A stretch of DNA of 37,659 bases from Endomicrobium sp. (GCA_031264325.1 JAISEE010000015.1:1-37659), one strand, 5' to 3'; numbered from the stretch's first letter, positions 7,432 to 16,683 are shown. Notes: a model not told the origin generated them from the sequence alone. Numbers and translations: made by a program.

Positions 7432-8828
7432 TGGAGATTTTCCAGATTAGAGATTTAGTACAAGCTATGGATGGCGAACTTATAACAGGGGATCCTAATC
7501 TTTTAGTGGATGGTGTTTCAATTGATTCAAGAACTATACATAAAGGAGAAGCATACTTTGCGATAAAAGGTAAGCGCTATGATGGACATAATTTTATAAA
7601 AGAAGTCGTTAATAAAGCAGCTTCTGTCATAGTTTATTCAAACAAGAACTTAAAGTCTTTTGCTCGTTTTTCAAAGTTTCCTGCAATGGTTAAAACTGAC
7701 AACACTATTGTTGCTCTTGGAAAATTTGCAAAATATTATAGAGAAAAATTCAAAAATGTGAGTGTAGTTGGTATTACAGGCTCAAATGGAAAAACTACGA
7801 CAAAAGAAATTTTGTTTTCAATTTTAAACAATAAAGGAAAAACACTTTCAAATAAAGGAAATTTTAATAACAAAATAGGACTTCCTCTTTCAGTATTTAA
7901 TTTAACGTCTCAGTGTCAATATGCTATTTTTGAAATTGGTACATCACTTTATGGTGAAGTTGAAATATTGTCGAGTATTTTAATGCCAGATATAGCAGTA
8001 ATTACAAATATAGGTTTTTCGCATTTAGAGGCTTTTATTTCTCCGGAAGGCGTTTTTAAAGAAAAAAAAGTTTTATTTGAAAAAGTAAAAGAAAACGGTT
8101 GTTTAGTTATAAATAATGATGATAGGTTTTTAAGAACTATAATAGATGTTGTCGGCAGACGCAAAATTATTACTTTTGGTTTGAATTGTCAAGCCGATGT
8201 AACAGCTGAAAATATAAAGTTGTTTCCTAATCAAACAGTTTTTAATATTTATTTCAATAAGGAATCTTTAGAAATTTTTATGCCTGTGTGCGCAAAATTT
8301 AATATATACAATGCTTTGTCTGCTGGTGCATGCGCATTAGGATTGGGATTATCTTTGAGAGACATAAAAGCTGGCATAGAATCATTTAGTCATCCTAAAA
8401 TGCGTATGGAGGTTGTTTATGTTAAAAATGGAGGAGTATTGATAAATGATACTTATAATGCGAATCCTTCTTCAATGAGAAATTCCATAGATGCAGTATT
8501 GCAGAGTTATCCATGTAAAAATGTAAATTTGGTTTTAGCAGATATGCTTGAACTTGGCAATAAAAGCGATGAATATCATTTTGAGCTTGGAAAGTTTATT
8601 AGAGATAAAAAAATAAATTCAGTGAACCTTTTTGGGGATATTATTTTTAATACTAAAATTGGTCTTGGCGATAATAAAAATGTTTTTTATTCTAAAAGTT
8701 TGGATGAATTTTTGAACAATCTTAAAAATATTGATATTGATGAAAATTCTGTATTTTTATTTAAGGGCTCCAGAGGAATGAAATTAGAGAAAATTTTTAC
8801 TAAATTTTATGATTTTTTAGAGAGGTAA
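7431..8828 (+). CDS. murF: UDP-MurNAc-tripeptide:D-Ala-D-Ala ligase
   Basis: A 465-residue cytoplasmic ligase that attaches D-Ala-D-Ala to complete the UDP-MurNAc pentapeptide. The P-loop GITGSNGKTTTK begins near residue 114, then NNKIGLPLSVF and, near residue 340, YNANPSSMRNSIDA. Length and motif order are typical. The ATG overlaps the murE TAA by one base, with a ribosome site (AAGGGGAG) inside the end of murE, a coupling arrangement. The ligase that makes D-Ala-D-Ala is not encoded in the window. Confidence 0.96.
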   Translation: MEIFQIRDLVQAMDGELITGDPNLLVDGVSIDSRTIHKGEAYFAIKGKRYDGHNFIKEVVNKAASVIVYSNKNLKSFARFSKFPAMVKTDNTIVALGKFAKYYREKFKNVSVVGITGSNGKTTTKEILFSILNNKGKTLSNKGNFNNKIGLPLSVFNLTSQCQYAIFEIGTSLYGEVEILSSILMPDIAVITNIGFSHLEAFISPEGVFKEKKVLFEKVKENGCLVINNDDRFLRTIIDVVGRRKIITFGLNCQADVTAENIKLFPNQTVFNIYFNKESLEIFMPVCAKFNIYNALSAGACALGLGLSLRDIKAGIESFSHPKMRMEVVYVKNGGVLINDTYNANPSSMRNSIDAVLQSYPCKNVNLVLADMLELGNKSDEYHFELGKFIRDKKINSVNLFGDIIFNTKIGLGDNKNVFYSKSLDEFLNNLKNIDIDENSVFLFKGSRGMKLEKIFTKFYDFLER

Positions 8829-8837
8829 AGAAGCCGC

Positions 8838-9935
8838 ATGTTGTGTTATATTCTGTACAATTTGAGCTACATATTTACGCCTTTTAATGTTTTTCAATAT
8901 ATTACATTCAGGGCTGTCGGTGCTGTTTTGACGAGTATTTTTATTTGTTTTATAATAGGTCCTTGCATCATAAGAGAATTGACAAAGTTTAAAATCAAGC
9001 AAGTGGTAAGGACTGATGGCCCCTCGACTCATTTATCTAAAAAAGGAACGCCTACAGCTGGTGGTTTTATAATATTATTATCTGTTATAATATCAGCTCT
9101 TTTATGGACAAGATTAGACAATCGGTTTATTATTTGGCTTTTAATAGGATCTATTTGGTTTGGGTTTTTAGGCTTTTGCGATGATTTTTTAAAGTTAAAG
9201 AAAAGAAATACAAAAGGTCTTTCTGAAGGTCTTTCTGTCAGATGGAAACTTTTAGGACAGACTCTTTTCGCAGCGACATTTGCAATATATTTAAATTTTT
9301 TTCCTCAAAGTCAAGAGTTTGCAACTTTAGTAAATATTCCATATGTTAAAAATTTTTTTATAAATTTTTCTTTTTTATACATAGTTCTTGTTGTTGTTAT
9401 TGTTGTAGGCAGTTCTAATGCTGTAAATTTGACAGATGGGCTTGATGGGCTTGCTATAGGGAATATAGTTATAGTAACCTTTATTTTAGCTCTTTTTGCC
9501 TATTTTGCTGGACATGCGAAAATAGCTGATTATTTAAAAATTATTAATGTATCTGGGGTTGGTGAAGTTTCAGTGTTTTTGTGTGCGATTGTTGGAGCTG
9601 GATTGGGATTTCTTTGGTACAATGCTCCGCCTGCTCAGGTTTTTATGGGAGATACTGGAAGTTTATTTTTAGGTGGTATTTTAGGTATATCGTCAGTATT
9701 TATAAAACAAGAAGTTATTTTTATTTTACTTGGTGGCATTTTTGTTGCAGAAACTCTGTCGGTTATTATTCAAGTATTTCGCTATAAAATTGCTAAAAAA
9801 AGGGTTTTTAAAATGGCGCCCTTGCATCATCATTTTGAAATGTTGGGGATTTCTGAAACTAAAGTTACAATAAGATTTTGGATAATAGGAATAATTCTTG
9901 CAATATTATCTTTCGCATCGCTTAAATTGAGGTGA
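8838..9935 (+). CDS. mraY: Phospho-MurNAc-pentapeptide transferase
   Basis: A 365-residue polytopic inner-membrane enzyme that transfers phospho-MurNAc-pentapeptide to undecaprenyl phosphate, giving lipid I. Diagnostic motifs appear in order: VRTDGPSTHLSKKGTPTAGG after the first helix, CDDFLKL with the paired aspartates, NLTDGLDGLAIG, FMGDTGSLFLGG and MAPLHHHFEMLG. About ten hydrophobic segments are visible, as in the family. It starts nine bases after murF and ends three bases before murD. A ribosome site AGAGGTAAAG precedes the ATG. Confidence 0.97.
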   Translation: MLCYILYNLSYIFTPFNVFQYITFRAVGAVLTSIFICFIIGPCIIRELTKFKIKQVVRTDGPSTHLSKKGTPTAGGFIILLSVIISALLWTRLDNRFIIWLLIGSIWFGFLGFCDDFLKLKKRNTKGLSEGLSVRWKLLGQTLFAATFAIYLNFFPQSQEFATLVNIPYVKNFFINFSFLYIVLVVVIVVGSSNAVNLTDGLDGLAIGNIVIVTFILALFAYFAGHAKIADYLKIINVSGVGEVSVFLCAIVGAGLGFLWYNAPPAQVFMGDTGSLFLGGILGISSVFIKQEVIFILLGGIFVAETLSVIIQVFRYKIAKKRVFKMAPLHHHFEMLGISETKVTIRFWIIGIILAILSFASLKLR

Positions 9936-9938
9936 GTT

Positions 9939-11261
9939 ATGTGTAAAAATTTAGGCGTTTTAGGGCTTGGTAAAAGTGGCGTTGCAGCGGCAAATCTTGC
10001 GATAAAGTTAGGTTATAATGTACTTGCCAATGATCCAAACACAGTAAAAAAAAGAAAAATAAAGAAATTAAATAAAAAAGTTAATTTGGAATTTAGCAAT
10101 CATTCTAAAAAAATTTTAGATTCCGATGTTATCATAAAGAGCCCTGGTATTCATTCTGATATTTCCATACTGAAAAAAGCTGTTGAAAAGAAAATCGCTA
10201 TCATAAGCGAACTTACTTTTTCTTTAAAAAATTCAAAATATAAAAAAATTATTGCCATAACTGGAACTAATGGCAAAACTACAACTACAGATTTAACAGC
10301 TAAAATAATAAAGTCGTTTCATAAAGAATCTATAGTTGTTGGCAACATAGGAACGCCTTTGTCAGACAAAGCTTTAAAAACTAAAAAAAACACTTACATT
10401 ATAACGGAGCTTTCAAGCTATCAGCTTGAAGATACGCCAAATTTTAGACCTAATATTTCAGTTTTATTAAATATCACTCCGGATCATCTTGAGCATCATA
10501 AAACTATGAATGCTTATATAAAAGCGAAACAAAATGTATTTATAAACCAACGGTGCGGAGATTTTATAATATTAAACTATGATGACAGAATATGTAGAAG
10601 GATAAGTTCAAAAGTCAAAGCAAACTTAATTTATTTCAGCAAAAAAGCATTAATAAATAAAGGTGTTTTTTATAGTAATGGTAAAATAGTAATAAAAGTC
10701 AGCAAAAAACATTTTGAAATAGAGCCTAAAATTAATATAGTAGGTAGTCACAATATAGAAAATATTTTGGCAGCAACGGCCGTGTCGTATATTGCTGGTG
10801 TAAATCCAGAAAACATAGAAAAAGTTATTTCGAAATATAAAGGAGTGGAACACAGAATAGAGTTTGTTAAAACTGTAAATGGTTCGGATTACTATAACGA
10901 TTCAAAGTCAACAAATACAGATTCAACAAGAGTTGCTTTGGAATCTTTTGATAAAAATATTTTGATTATTATGGGTGGCAGAGACAAAGGTCTCTCCTAT
11001 TTACCTTTAAGGACTCTTGTAAAAGATAAAGTCAAAGCAATTTTTCTTATAGGTGAAGCTTCTAATAAAATAAGGAAAGATTTAAGCGGGGTCACTAATT
11101 TTTACGATTGCGGTAATATAGAAAATGCTGTTAAGCAAATTTATAAAATTTCTGTGCCGTGCGATACTATACTACTCTCTCCCGCGTGTGCTTCTTTTGA
11201 TCAGTTTAAAAATTTTGAAGAACGTGGAAATATTTTTAAACAACTTGTACATAAGTTATAG
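9939..11261 (+). CDS. murD: UDP-MurNAc-L-alanine:D-glutamate ligase
   Basis: A 440-residue cytoplasmic Mur ligase that adds D-glutamate as the second stem residue. The N-terminal dinucleotide-like fold begins LGVLGLGKSGVAAANLA. The P-loop ITGTNGKTTTTD is near residues 107-118, with NITPDHLEHHKTM and the C-terminal NDSKSTNTDSTRVALESF and SPACASFDQFKNFEERG blocks. GAGGTGAG precedes the ATG closely. It sits between mraY and ftsW, the usual dcw order. It is more Lys-rich than the family average, in line with the AT bias. Confidence 0.96.
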   Translation: MCKNLGVLGLGKSGVAAANLAIKLGYNVLANDPNTVKKRKIKKLNKKVNLEFSNHSKKILDSDVIIKSPGIHSDISILKKAVEKKIAIISELTFSLKNSKYKKIIAITGTNGKTTTTDLTAKIIKSFHKESIVVGNIGTPLSDKALKTKKNTYIITELSSYQLEDTPNFRPNISVLLNITPDHLEHHKTMNAYIKAKQNVFINQRCGDFIILNYDDRICRRISSKVKANLIYFSKKALINKGVFYSNGKIVIKVSKKHFEIEPKINIVGSHNIENILAATAVSYIAGVNPENIEKVISKYKGVEHRIEFVKTVNGSDYYNDSKSTNTDSTRVALESFDKNILIIMGGRDKGLSYLPLRTLVKDKVKAIFLIGEASNKIRKDLSGVTNFYDCGNIENAVKQIYKISVPCDTILLSPACASFDQFKNFEERGNIFKQLVHKL

Positions 11262-11269
11262 GTGAGGAT

Positions 11270-12367
11270 ATGTTTAAAATAGATTTTAGAAAACCAGATA
11301 GTATGCTTATAGTTTTGATATGTTTGTGCGTCATTTTTGGAACAATTATGGTTTTCTCTTCTAGCTTTATTAGTGCATATATCAGATGGTCTGCTCCGTA
11401 TAAATTTTTTTTTAAGCAAGTATTGTGGCTTTTGGTAGGCTTCGGTGTAATGTTTACAACAACTTTTATAATTAGTTATAAATTTTATAAAAGCCATGCA
11501 AAATTAATTTATATTATCTCTTGGATTTTTGTTGTAGCTGTGTTATTTTTAGGAGTATCAAGACTTGGAGCAAAGCGATGGTTAAATTTTGGTTTCTTTA
11601 CTATTCAGCCATCTGAATTTGCAAAAATATCGTCAGTTATAATAATTGCTGAGTTTATATCAAGAAAGAAAAATATGACTAAGGAATTAAAAAGTCTGAT
11701 AGCTCCATCGGTCACAATTCTTTTTATGTTATTTCCTATTGCATTAGAGACTGACTTGGGAACGCCTATTCTGATAGCTGTGGTATGTTTTGCTATGCTT
11801 TTTTGTGCAGGGTTATCAATGAAGGTTATTTTTATTAGTGGTATAATTGGCGCATTGCTAGTTGCTGAAGAAATAATAAGAAAACCATACAGGCTTATAA
11901 GGTTGCATGATTATTTAGTGTCTTTTATAAATATTGACGCTGCGTCATACCAAGTGAAACAGTCTTTAAACGCTTTAGGTGCTGGTGGATTTTTTGGAAG
12001 AGGTCTAGGTAAAAGCGAGATGAAACTTATGTATTTACCAGAAGCTCACACCGATTTTATTTTTCCTATTATTGGTGAAGAATTGGGGTTTTTAGGAGCT
12101 TGTGCTGTCATTGTTTTTTTTATATATCTATTTTTAAAAGGGATAAAAATGAGTAAACGTATGCCTGATGTTTTTTCTGAATATTTATGTTTAGGTATAA
12201 CGTTTGTCATTGTTTTTCAAGCGGTTATAAATTTATCTGTTGCCACCGGAATATTTCCAGCAAAAGGACTTTCTCTTCCTTTTATATCTTTTGGAGGAAC
12301 ATCTCTTGTTATAAGTATGGCTACGTACGGAATATTGATAAATTTATCGCAACACAGTAAAAGATGA
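11270..12367 (+). CDS. ftsW: Lipid II polymerase, SEDS family, septal type
   Basis: A 365-residue integral membrane protein with about ten hydrophobic segments. SEDS signatures are present: GTIMVFSSSF near the N-terminus, AKRWLNFGFFTIQPSEFAKI, PEAHTDFIFPIIGEELGF, and GLSLPFISFGGTSL near the C-terminus. It polymerises glycan strands from lipid II at the septum with FtsI as partner. Its place between murD and murG favours FtsW over RodA. The start follows AGGTGAGGAT, eight bases after murD. The end lies six bases before murG. Confidence 0.95.
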   Translation: MFKIDFRKPDSMLIVLICLCVIFGTIMVFSSSFISAYIRWSAPYKFFFKQVLWLLVGFGVMFTTTFIISYKFYKSHAKLIYIISWIFVVAVLFLGVSRLGAKRWLNFGFFTIQPSEFAKISSVIIIAEFISRKKNMTKELKSLIAPSVTILFMLFPIALETDLGTPILIAVVCFAMLFCAGLSMKVIFISGIIGALLVAEEIIRKPYRLIRLHDYLVSFINIDAASYQVKQSLNALGAGGFFGRGLGKSEMKLMYLPEAHTDFIFPIIGEELGFLGACAVIVFFIYLFLKGIKMSKRMPDVFSEYLCLGITFVIVFQAVINLSVATGIFPAKGLSLPFISFGGTSLVISMATYGILINLSQHSKR

Positions 12368-12373
12368 AATGTA

Positions 12374-13456
12374 ATGAAAAAAGATAAAAAGAAAAATATT
12401 ATCATTGCAGCAAGTGGTACAGGTGGGCATATATACTCTGGCATAGCTCTTGCTAGAGAGTTTCAAAACAAAGGTTGTATTCATATTTTTTTTATAAATA
12501 ACAACTCCGCATCTCTTGAAATTTTAAACAATAGCGGTTTCCAATATATTGCTTTTAATATGGTTGGAATGCCTAGAAAATTTTCATTTTCATTTGTAAT
12601 ATTTTTAGCTAAATTAAAAATTTCTTTTTTAAAAGCTTTAAAATATATTTTTTATATAAACCCTTTAGCTGTTATTGGCACGGGTGGTTATCTTACTGTT
12701 CCTGTGCTGTTTGCTGCTAAAATTTTAGGCAAAAAAATTTTTATACATGAGCAGAATACAGTTCCAGGAAAAGCTAATATGCTTCTAAGCAAAATAGCAG
12801 ATGAGATTTTTGTAAGTTTCAATTTTTCTACAAAATACTTTAAAAATAAAAATTTTATTATTTCTGGTTATCCGGTGCGGGAAGATATTTTTAGTGCATC
12901 AAAGAACGATGCTTTAAAAATTTTTAGTTTGAATAACAATATTTTTACGATTTTGGTTTTCGGTGGCAGTTTGGGAGCAACAAAATTGAATGAAGTTACG
13001 TGTAAAGCTTTTTTACGTTTTGTTTCAAGCAGTGGAATGCAAGTGATTCATATAACTGGAGCAAAAGATTTTGCAAGGATGCAAAAGATTGTAGGAGTGC
13101 GTGCGAATTACAGAATATTTAATTACATGCATAATATAGCATATGCTTATGCCGCGTGCGATATTGTTATATCGCGTTCAGGTGCGGGGACTGTTTTTGA
13201 GCTTAAGGCTTTAGGAAAGTATGCTGTTTTAATTCCATATCCGTATGCGACAGGTAACCATCAATATTGGAATGCTAAAGAAATTGAAAAAAAAGGAAAA
13301 GTAAAAGTAATTGAAGAAAAATATTTTACAGAAAAAAAATTATTGGAAGTTGTCGAAGTTCTTAAGCTAAACGCAAAAAAAGATGCAGTAAAAAATATTG
13401 TAAAGCTGTCACAAAAAATAATATATGAGGAAATAACTAAATGTGTGAAGTTTTGA
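12374..13456 (+). CDS. murG: UDP-GlcNAc:lipid I GlcNAc transferase
   Basis: A 360-residue GT-B glycosyltransferase on the inner face of the membrane, making lipid II from lipid I. The N-terminal glycine-rich loop SGTGGHI lies at residues 14-20, followed by GTGGYLTVPVLFAA, HEQNTVPGKAN, the second loop FGGSLGATKLN, and the donor-binding block ISRSGAGTVFELKALGK with PYPYATGNHQYWNA. Length is normal. It is the last gene of the cluster. An overlapping small frame, 13440-13505, starts inside its end and stops after 21 codons. Confidence 0.96.
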   Translation: MKKDKKKNIIIAASGTGGHIYSGIALAREFQNKGCIHIFFINNNSASLEILNNSGFQYIAFNMVGMPRKFSFSFVIFLAKLKISFLKALKYIFYINPLAVIGTGGYLTVPVLFAAKILGKKIFIHEQNTVPGKANMLLSKIADEIFVSFNFSTKYFKNKNFIISGYPVREDIFSASKNDALKIFSLNNNIFTILVFGGSLGATKLNEVTCKAFLRFVSSSGMQVIHITGAKDFARMQKIVGVRANYRIFNYMHNIAYAYAACDIVISRSGAGTVFELKALGKYAVLIPYPYATGNHQYWNAKEIEKKGKVKVIEEKYFTEKKLLEVVEVLKLNAKKDAVKNIVKLSQKIIYEEITKCVKF

Positions 13457-13999
13457 TTTTAAACAGTTATGGAAATGAAAGATCATTGAACTACGTTTGT
13501 TTATAAAAGAGTTTTTCAAAACAACTAAAGTTTTATGTTATTGTTCAAATGTTTTTTTTTGTTGTGTAAAATATAGATTGTATTTTTTAAAAATAAAATT
13601 ATAGATGACCTAGTTGTTTTTGGCGTTAACACATGTCCAAATTCATGTTAGATAAATATATTTGAATACTGTATGAGATGTGCGAGAGTAAGAGTTAAAC
13701 AAAAATATTTATATATTTATAATTATAAATATATAAATACGTAGATGCATCCCAGATAAGAAAAATAAATAAAGCGATGTGAATATGATAAGACAAATGA
13801 TATGATTTTACGATTCTTTTACAAATTATAGAGTATACAAATTTATGATAAAAAGTATAAAAATTAAATTAGACTAGCAAACTAATTTATGTGATATTTT
13901 GTTAGTTTTGTGATGTGTGAGATTATGAAATTTGCATATCGTATAAAGATAAGTGAAATGAATACGTAACAATGTAGATTACATAAGATAAAATAAAAA
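13457..13999 (+). other. Gene-free stretch where the dcw cluster breaks off
   Basis: In most bacteria murC, murB and division genes follow murG. Here a 543-base stretch has no usable frame and no recognisable Mur ligase motif. It contains a perfect palindrome (13706-13739), listed separately. No clear terminator for the dcw transcript and no convincing uvrB promoter were found. Confidence 0.5.
13706..13739. repeat. Perfect 34-base AT-only palindrome
   Basis: The 17 bases TATTTATATATTTATAA (13706-13722) are followed at once by their exact reverse complement (13723-13739). The repeat contains no G or C. It could extrude as a cruciform or form a long hairpin in RNA from either strand. No T-run follows, so it is not a standard terminator. 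Confidence 0.9.
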
Positions 14000-16030
14000 A
14001 TGGAAAAATTTAAACTAGTATCAAATTTCAAACCATCAGGCGATCAACCTCGTGCAATTGATGAGCTTTATCATAATTATCTTAAAGGTAAAGACTTACA
14101 GGTTTTGCTTGGGGTCACTGGTTCAGGTAAAACTTTTGTTATGGCAAATGTAATAGAAAAACTTCAAAAGCCTGCTCTTATAATATCTCCAAATAAAATT
14201 TTAGCGGCTCAAGTTTATGCTGAATTTAAATCTTTTTTTCCAAATAATGCAATTGAATATTTTATATCTTATTATGATTATTATCAACCTGAAGCATACA
14301 TCCCATCAAGCGATACATATATAGAAAAAGATGCTTCTATAAACGATCGCATAGACAGACTTAGACTTAAAGCCACAACGTCTTTACTAGAAAGAAAAGA
14401 TGTTATTGTAGTGGCATCAGTTTCATGTATATATAATCTTGGCTCACCTAAAGATTATCAAAATAGATGTATTGAAGTTATTTCAGGTAAAGAAAAATCA
14501 ATGAGGAGATTATTATCTGAGCTTGTGGCAGGTTACTATGAAAGAAATGAGGCTGAATTTATAAGAGGTCGCTTTAGAGTTAAAGGAGATACAGTTGAAA
14601 TTTTTCCAGCTTATCTTGAGACTGCTATAAGGATTGAATTTTATGGAGACGAAATAGAAAACATAAAAGAGTTTAATCCTCTTACAGGAGAGATAATAAA
14701 CAAAAAAAATAAGACTTACATATATCCTGCAAAATTATTTGTTACAGATAAAAAAAAGATTGAAAGAGCCTTAAAAAATATACAGATTGAATTGGACGAG
14801 TATCTTAAGGTTCTAAAGTCTCAGAATAAGATTTTAGAAGCTCAGAGGCTTGAACAGAGAACAAAGTATGATATGGAAATGTTGAGAGAAACAGGTTCTT
14901 GTAATGGCATTGAAAACTATTCAAGACATTTATCTGAAAATTCTGATGGGGCAAGACCAACCACTCTTATAGATTATTTTTTGCAAGATAATAATGATTT
15001 TTTAATAATAGTTGATGAGTCGCATATATCTCTACCACAGATTAAGGGGATGTATGAAGGTGATAGAAGTAGAAAACAGACCCTTATAGATTTTGGCTTT
15101 AGACTTCCTTCTGCGCTTGATAATAGACCATTAAGATTCAGTGAATTTGAGCGGCTTATAAAAAAGATTATGATGGTATCTGCGACACCAGGGGCTTACG
15201 AGCTCGAAAGAAGTAAAAAGAATATAATTGACTTAATTATTCGTCCGACAGGTCTTGTGGATCCCGAAGTTATTATTCGTCCTATTGATGGACAAATACA
15301 AGATTTAATGATTGAAATTCAAAAAACAGTTGATAAAAAACAGAAAGTTTTGATTACTACTCTTACAAAAAAGACTGCTGAAGATTTAGCCTTTTACTTT
15401 AAGGAAAAAGGTTTTAAAATTGAATATTTGCATTCAGAAATAGAAACATTAGATAGAATAAAAATCATCAAAGATCTTCGTTTAGGCAAATTTGATGCGT
15501 TAGTTGGAATAAATCTTTTGAGAGAAGGGTTAGATTTACCAGAAGTGTCGCTGGTAGTTGTTTTAGATGCCGATAAAGAAGGTTTTTTACGCTCTGAGGC
15601 TACACTTATACAGATTTGTGGCAGAGCTGCAAGAAATATAGATGGCCGTGTCATTTTTTACGCAGACAATATGACAGGTTCAATGCAGAGAGCTTTAAAT
15701 GAAATGAAACGTCGTAGAAAAAAACAGATTGAATACAACAAAAAAAATGGTATTCAACCAAAGACGATAGTAAAAGCTGTTCACGAGTTTGACGAATTTC
15801 AAAATTTATCAAGACAGAGGTCTATATCGCAAATTGTTGAAGAAGGAAAATATGATTATGTTGTTATGCCTAAAAATATTGACACTATAATTAAAAAATT
15901 GGAAGTGCAAATGAAAGATGCGGCTGAAAATTTGAATTTCGAGACAGCTGTATCTCTAAGAGATAAAATGCTTGAGTTGAAGGATATGAAACTTGAAACT
16001 TCATCATTAAGAAAGAAAAAAAAGAAGTAA
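14000..16030 (+). CDS. uvrB: Excinuclease ABC subunit B
   Basis: A 676-residue nucleotide-excision-repair protein that receives damaged DNA from UvrA, verifies the lesion and recruits UvrC. The Walker A motif GVTGSGKT is at residues 38-45. The damage-probing beta-hairpin block YYDYYQPEAYIPSSDTYIEK is near 92-111. DESHISLPQIKGMYEGD and the helicase motifs GINLLREGLDLPEV and QICGRAARN follow. A C-terminal UVR domain is present (about 625-660). Length is typical. The gene stands alone between gene-free stretches; uvrA and uvrC are not in the window. No good ribosome site precedes the ATG. Confidence 0.97.
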   Translation: MEKFKLVSNFKPSGDQPRAIDELYHNYLKGKDLQVLLGVTGSGKTFVMANVIEKLQKPALIISPNKILAAQVYAEFKSFFPNNAIEYFISYYDYYQPEAYIPSSDTYIEKDASINDRIDRLRLKATTSLLERKDVIVVASVSCIYNLGSPKDYQNRCIEVISGKEKSMRRLLSELVAGYYERNEAEFIRGRFRVKGDTVEIFPAYLETAIRIEFYGDEIENIKEFNPLTGEIINKKNKTYIYPAKLFVTDKKKIERALKNIQIELDEYLKVLKSQNKILEAQRLEQRTKYDMEMLRETGSCNGIENYSRHLSENSDGARPTTLIDYFLQDNNDFLIIVDESHISLPQIKGMYEGDRSRKQTLIDFGFRLPSALDNRPLRFSEFERLIKKIMMVSATPGAYELERSKKNIIDLIIRPTGLVDPEVIIRPIDGQIQDLMIEIQKTVDKKQKVLITTLTKKTAEDLAFYFKEKGFKIEYLHSEIETLDRIKIIKDLRLGKFDALVGINLLREGLDLPEVSLVVVLDADKEGFLRSEATLIQICGRAARNIDGRVIFYADNMTGSMQRALNEMKRRRKKQIEYNKKNGIQPKTIVKAVHEFDEFQNLSRQRSISQIVEEGKYDYVVMPKNIDTIIKKLEVQMKDAAENLNFETAVSLRDKMLELKDMKLETSSLRKKKKK

Positions 16031-16033
16031 AAA

Positions 16034-16064
16034 TTGACATAATGGGAGAAATTTATGCTATAAT
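16034..16064 (+). promoter_or_regulatory. Strong promoter with no gene behind it
   Basis: A perfect TTGACA (16034-16039) and a perfect extended -10 TGCTATAAT (TATAAT at 16059-16064) are separated by 19 bases, immediately after the uvrB stop. Transcription from about 16071 would enter 425 bases without a gene before tRNA-Phe. Confidence 0.65.
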
Positions 16065-16495
16065 TTTTCACGAAACTTTTAAATGAAATCATGTTAATTG
16101 GCAATAGTTATTATGTCAAATTTAATAGTTATTTTTTTTGTGATGGGATGGTGCACAGAATGTGCATTTGGTAATTATTTTTAAATTAAGATTAAGTTTA
16201 GAAAAATGGTGGGATATTTTGAAAAGGTTTTATATAAATATAAACTTAATTCTGAACTATTATGTTGTCTTGTTAGTAGAGTGTTAAACAAAATTATTTC
16301 ATTGGTCTTGTAAAGAAATAAAGACAAAACATAATGAAATTTAGTGAAAATTTCTGTCTAATTAAGATTAAAGATTTAATCAAAAAAAAGACGAAAAATT
16401 TACAAAGATGAAAAAATGTAAAATAAGTAAAATTTTTGAAGCTTGTAAAAAGTTTTTGAAAGTTGTATATGAAAGATGTACGCGGTTTTAGGTAT
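16065..16495 (+). other. Gene-free stretch, possible untranslated transcript
   Basis: No credible coding frame. It holds a hairpin TGCACA (16152-16157)/TGTGCA (16161-16166) with a three-base loop, extendable by two G-T pairs. The sequence AATAGTTATT occurs twice between about 16103 and 16133, the second followed by a T-run. It may encode a small RNA, be a long tRNA leader, or be the remains of a lost gene. Confidence 0.4.
16443..16471 (+). promoter_or_regulatory. Candidate promoter of tRNA-Phe
   Basis: TTGTAA (16443-16448) and TATATG (16466-16471) are spaced by 17 bases, the -10 preceded directly by TG. Each hexamer matches the consensus at four of six positions. Start near 16478 would leave a leader of about 18 bases. 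Confidence 0.4.
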
Positions 16496-16568
16496 GCTGA
16501 GGTAGCTCAGTTGGTAGAGCACAGGTCTGAAAAACCTGGTGTCGACAGTTCGATTCTGTCCCTCAGCA
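16496..16568 (+). tRNA. tRNA-Phe (anticodon GAA)
   Basis: Acceptor stem GCTGAGG/CCTCAGC, D stem GCTC/GAGC, anticodon stem CAGGT/ACCTG around the loop CTGAAAA, T arm GACAG-TTCGATT-CTGTC, discriminator A. CCA is not encoded. Confidence 0.96.
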
Positions 16569-16584
16569 TATTTTTAATTTGAGC

Positions 16585-16610
16585 ACAACCAAAAAGTTGT
16601 CATTTTTTTT
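16585..16610 (+). terminator. Weak terminator between two tRNAs
   Basis: A short stem ACAAC (16585-16589)/GTTGT (16596-16600) is followed by CA and eight Ts. The five-pair stem is weak for a factor-independent terminator, so partial read-through into tRNA-Thr is likely. Confidence 0.4.
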
Positions 16611-16683
16611 GCCGATGTAGCTCAGTTGGTAGAGCAATTGCTTCGTAAGCAATGGGTCGGAGGTTCGAGTCCTCTCATCGGCT
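16611..16683 (+). tRNA. tRNA-Thr (anticodon CGT)
   Basis: Acceptor stem GCCGATG/CATCGGC, D stem GCTC/GAGC, anticodon stem ATTGC/GCAAT around TTCGTAA, T arm GGAGG-TTCGAGT-CCTCT. It reads ACG. The base after the acceptor stem is T, whereas bacterial threonine tRNAs usually have A73. CCA is not encoded, and a T-rich run follows. Confidence 0.94.
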
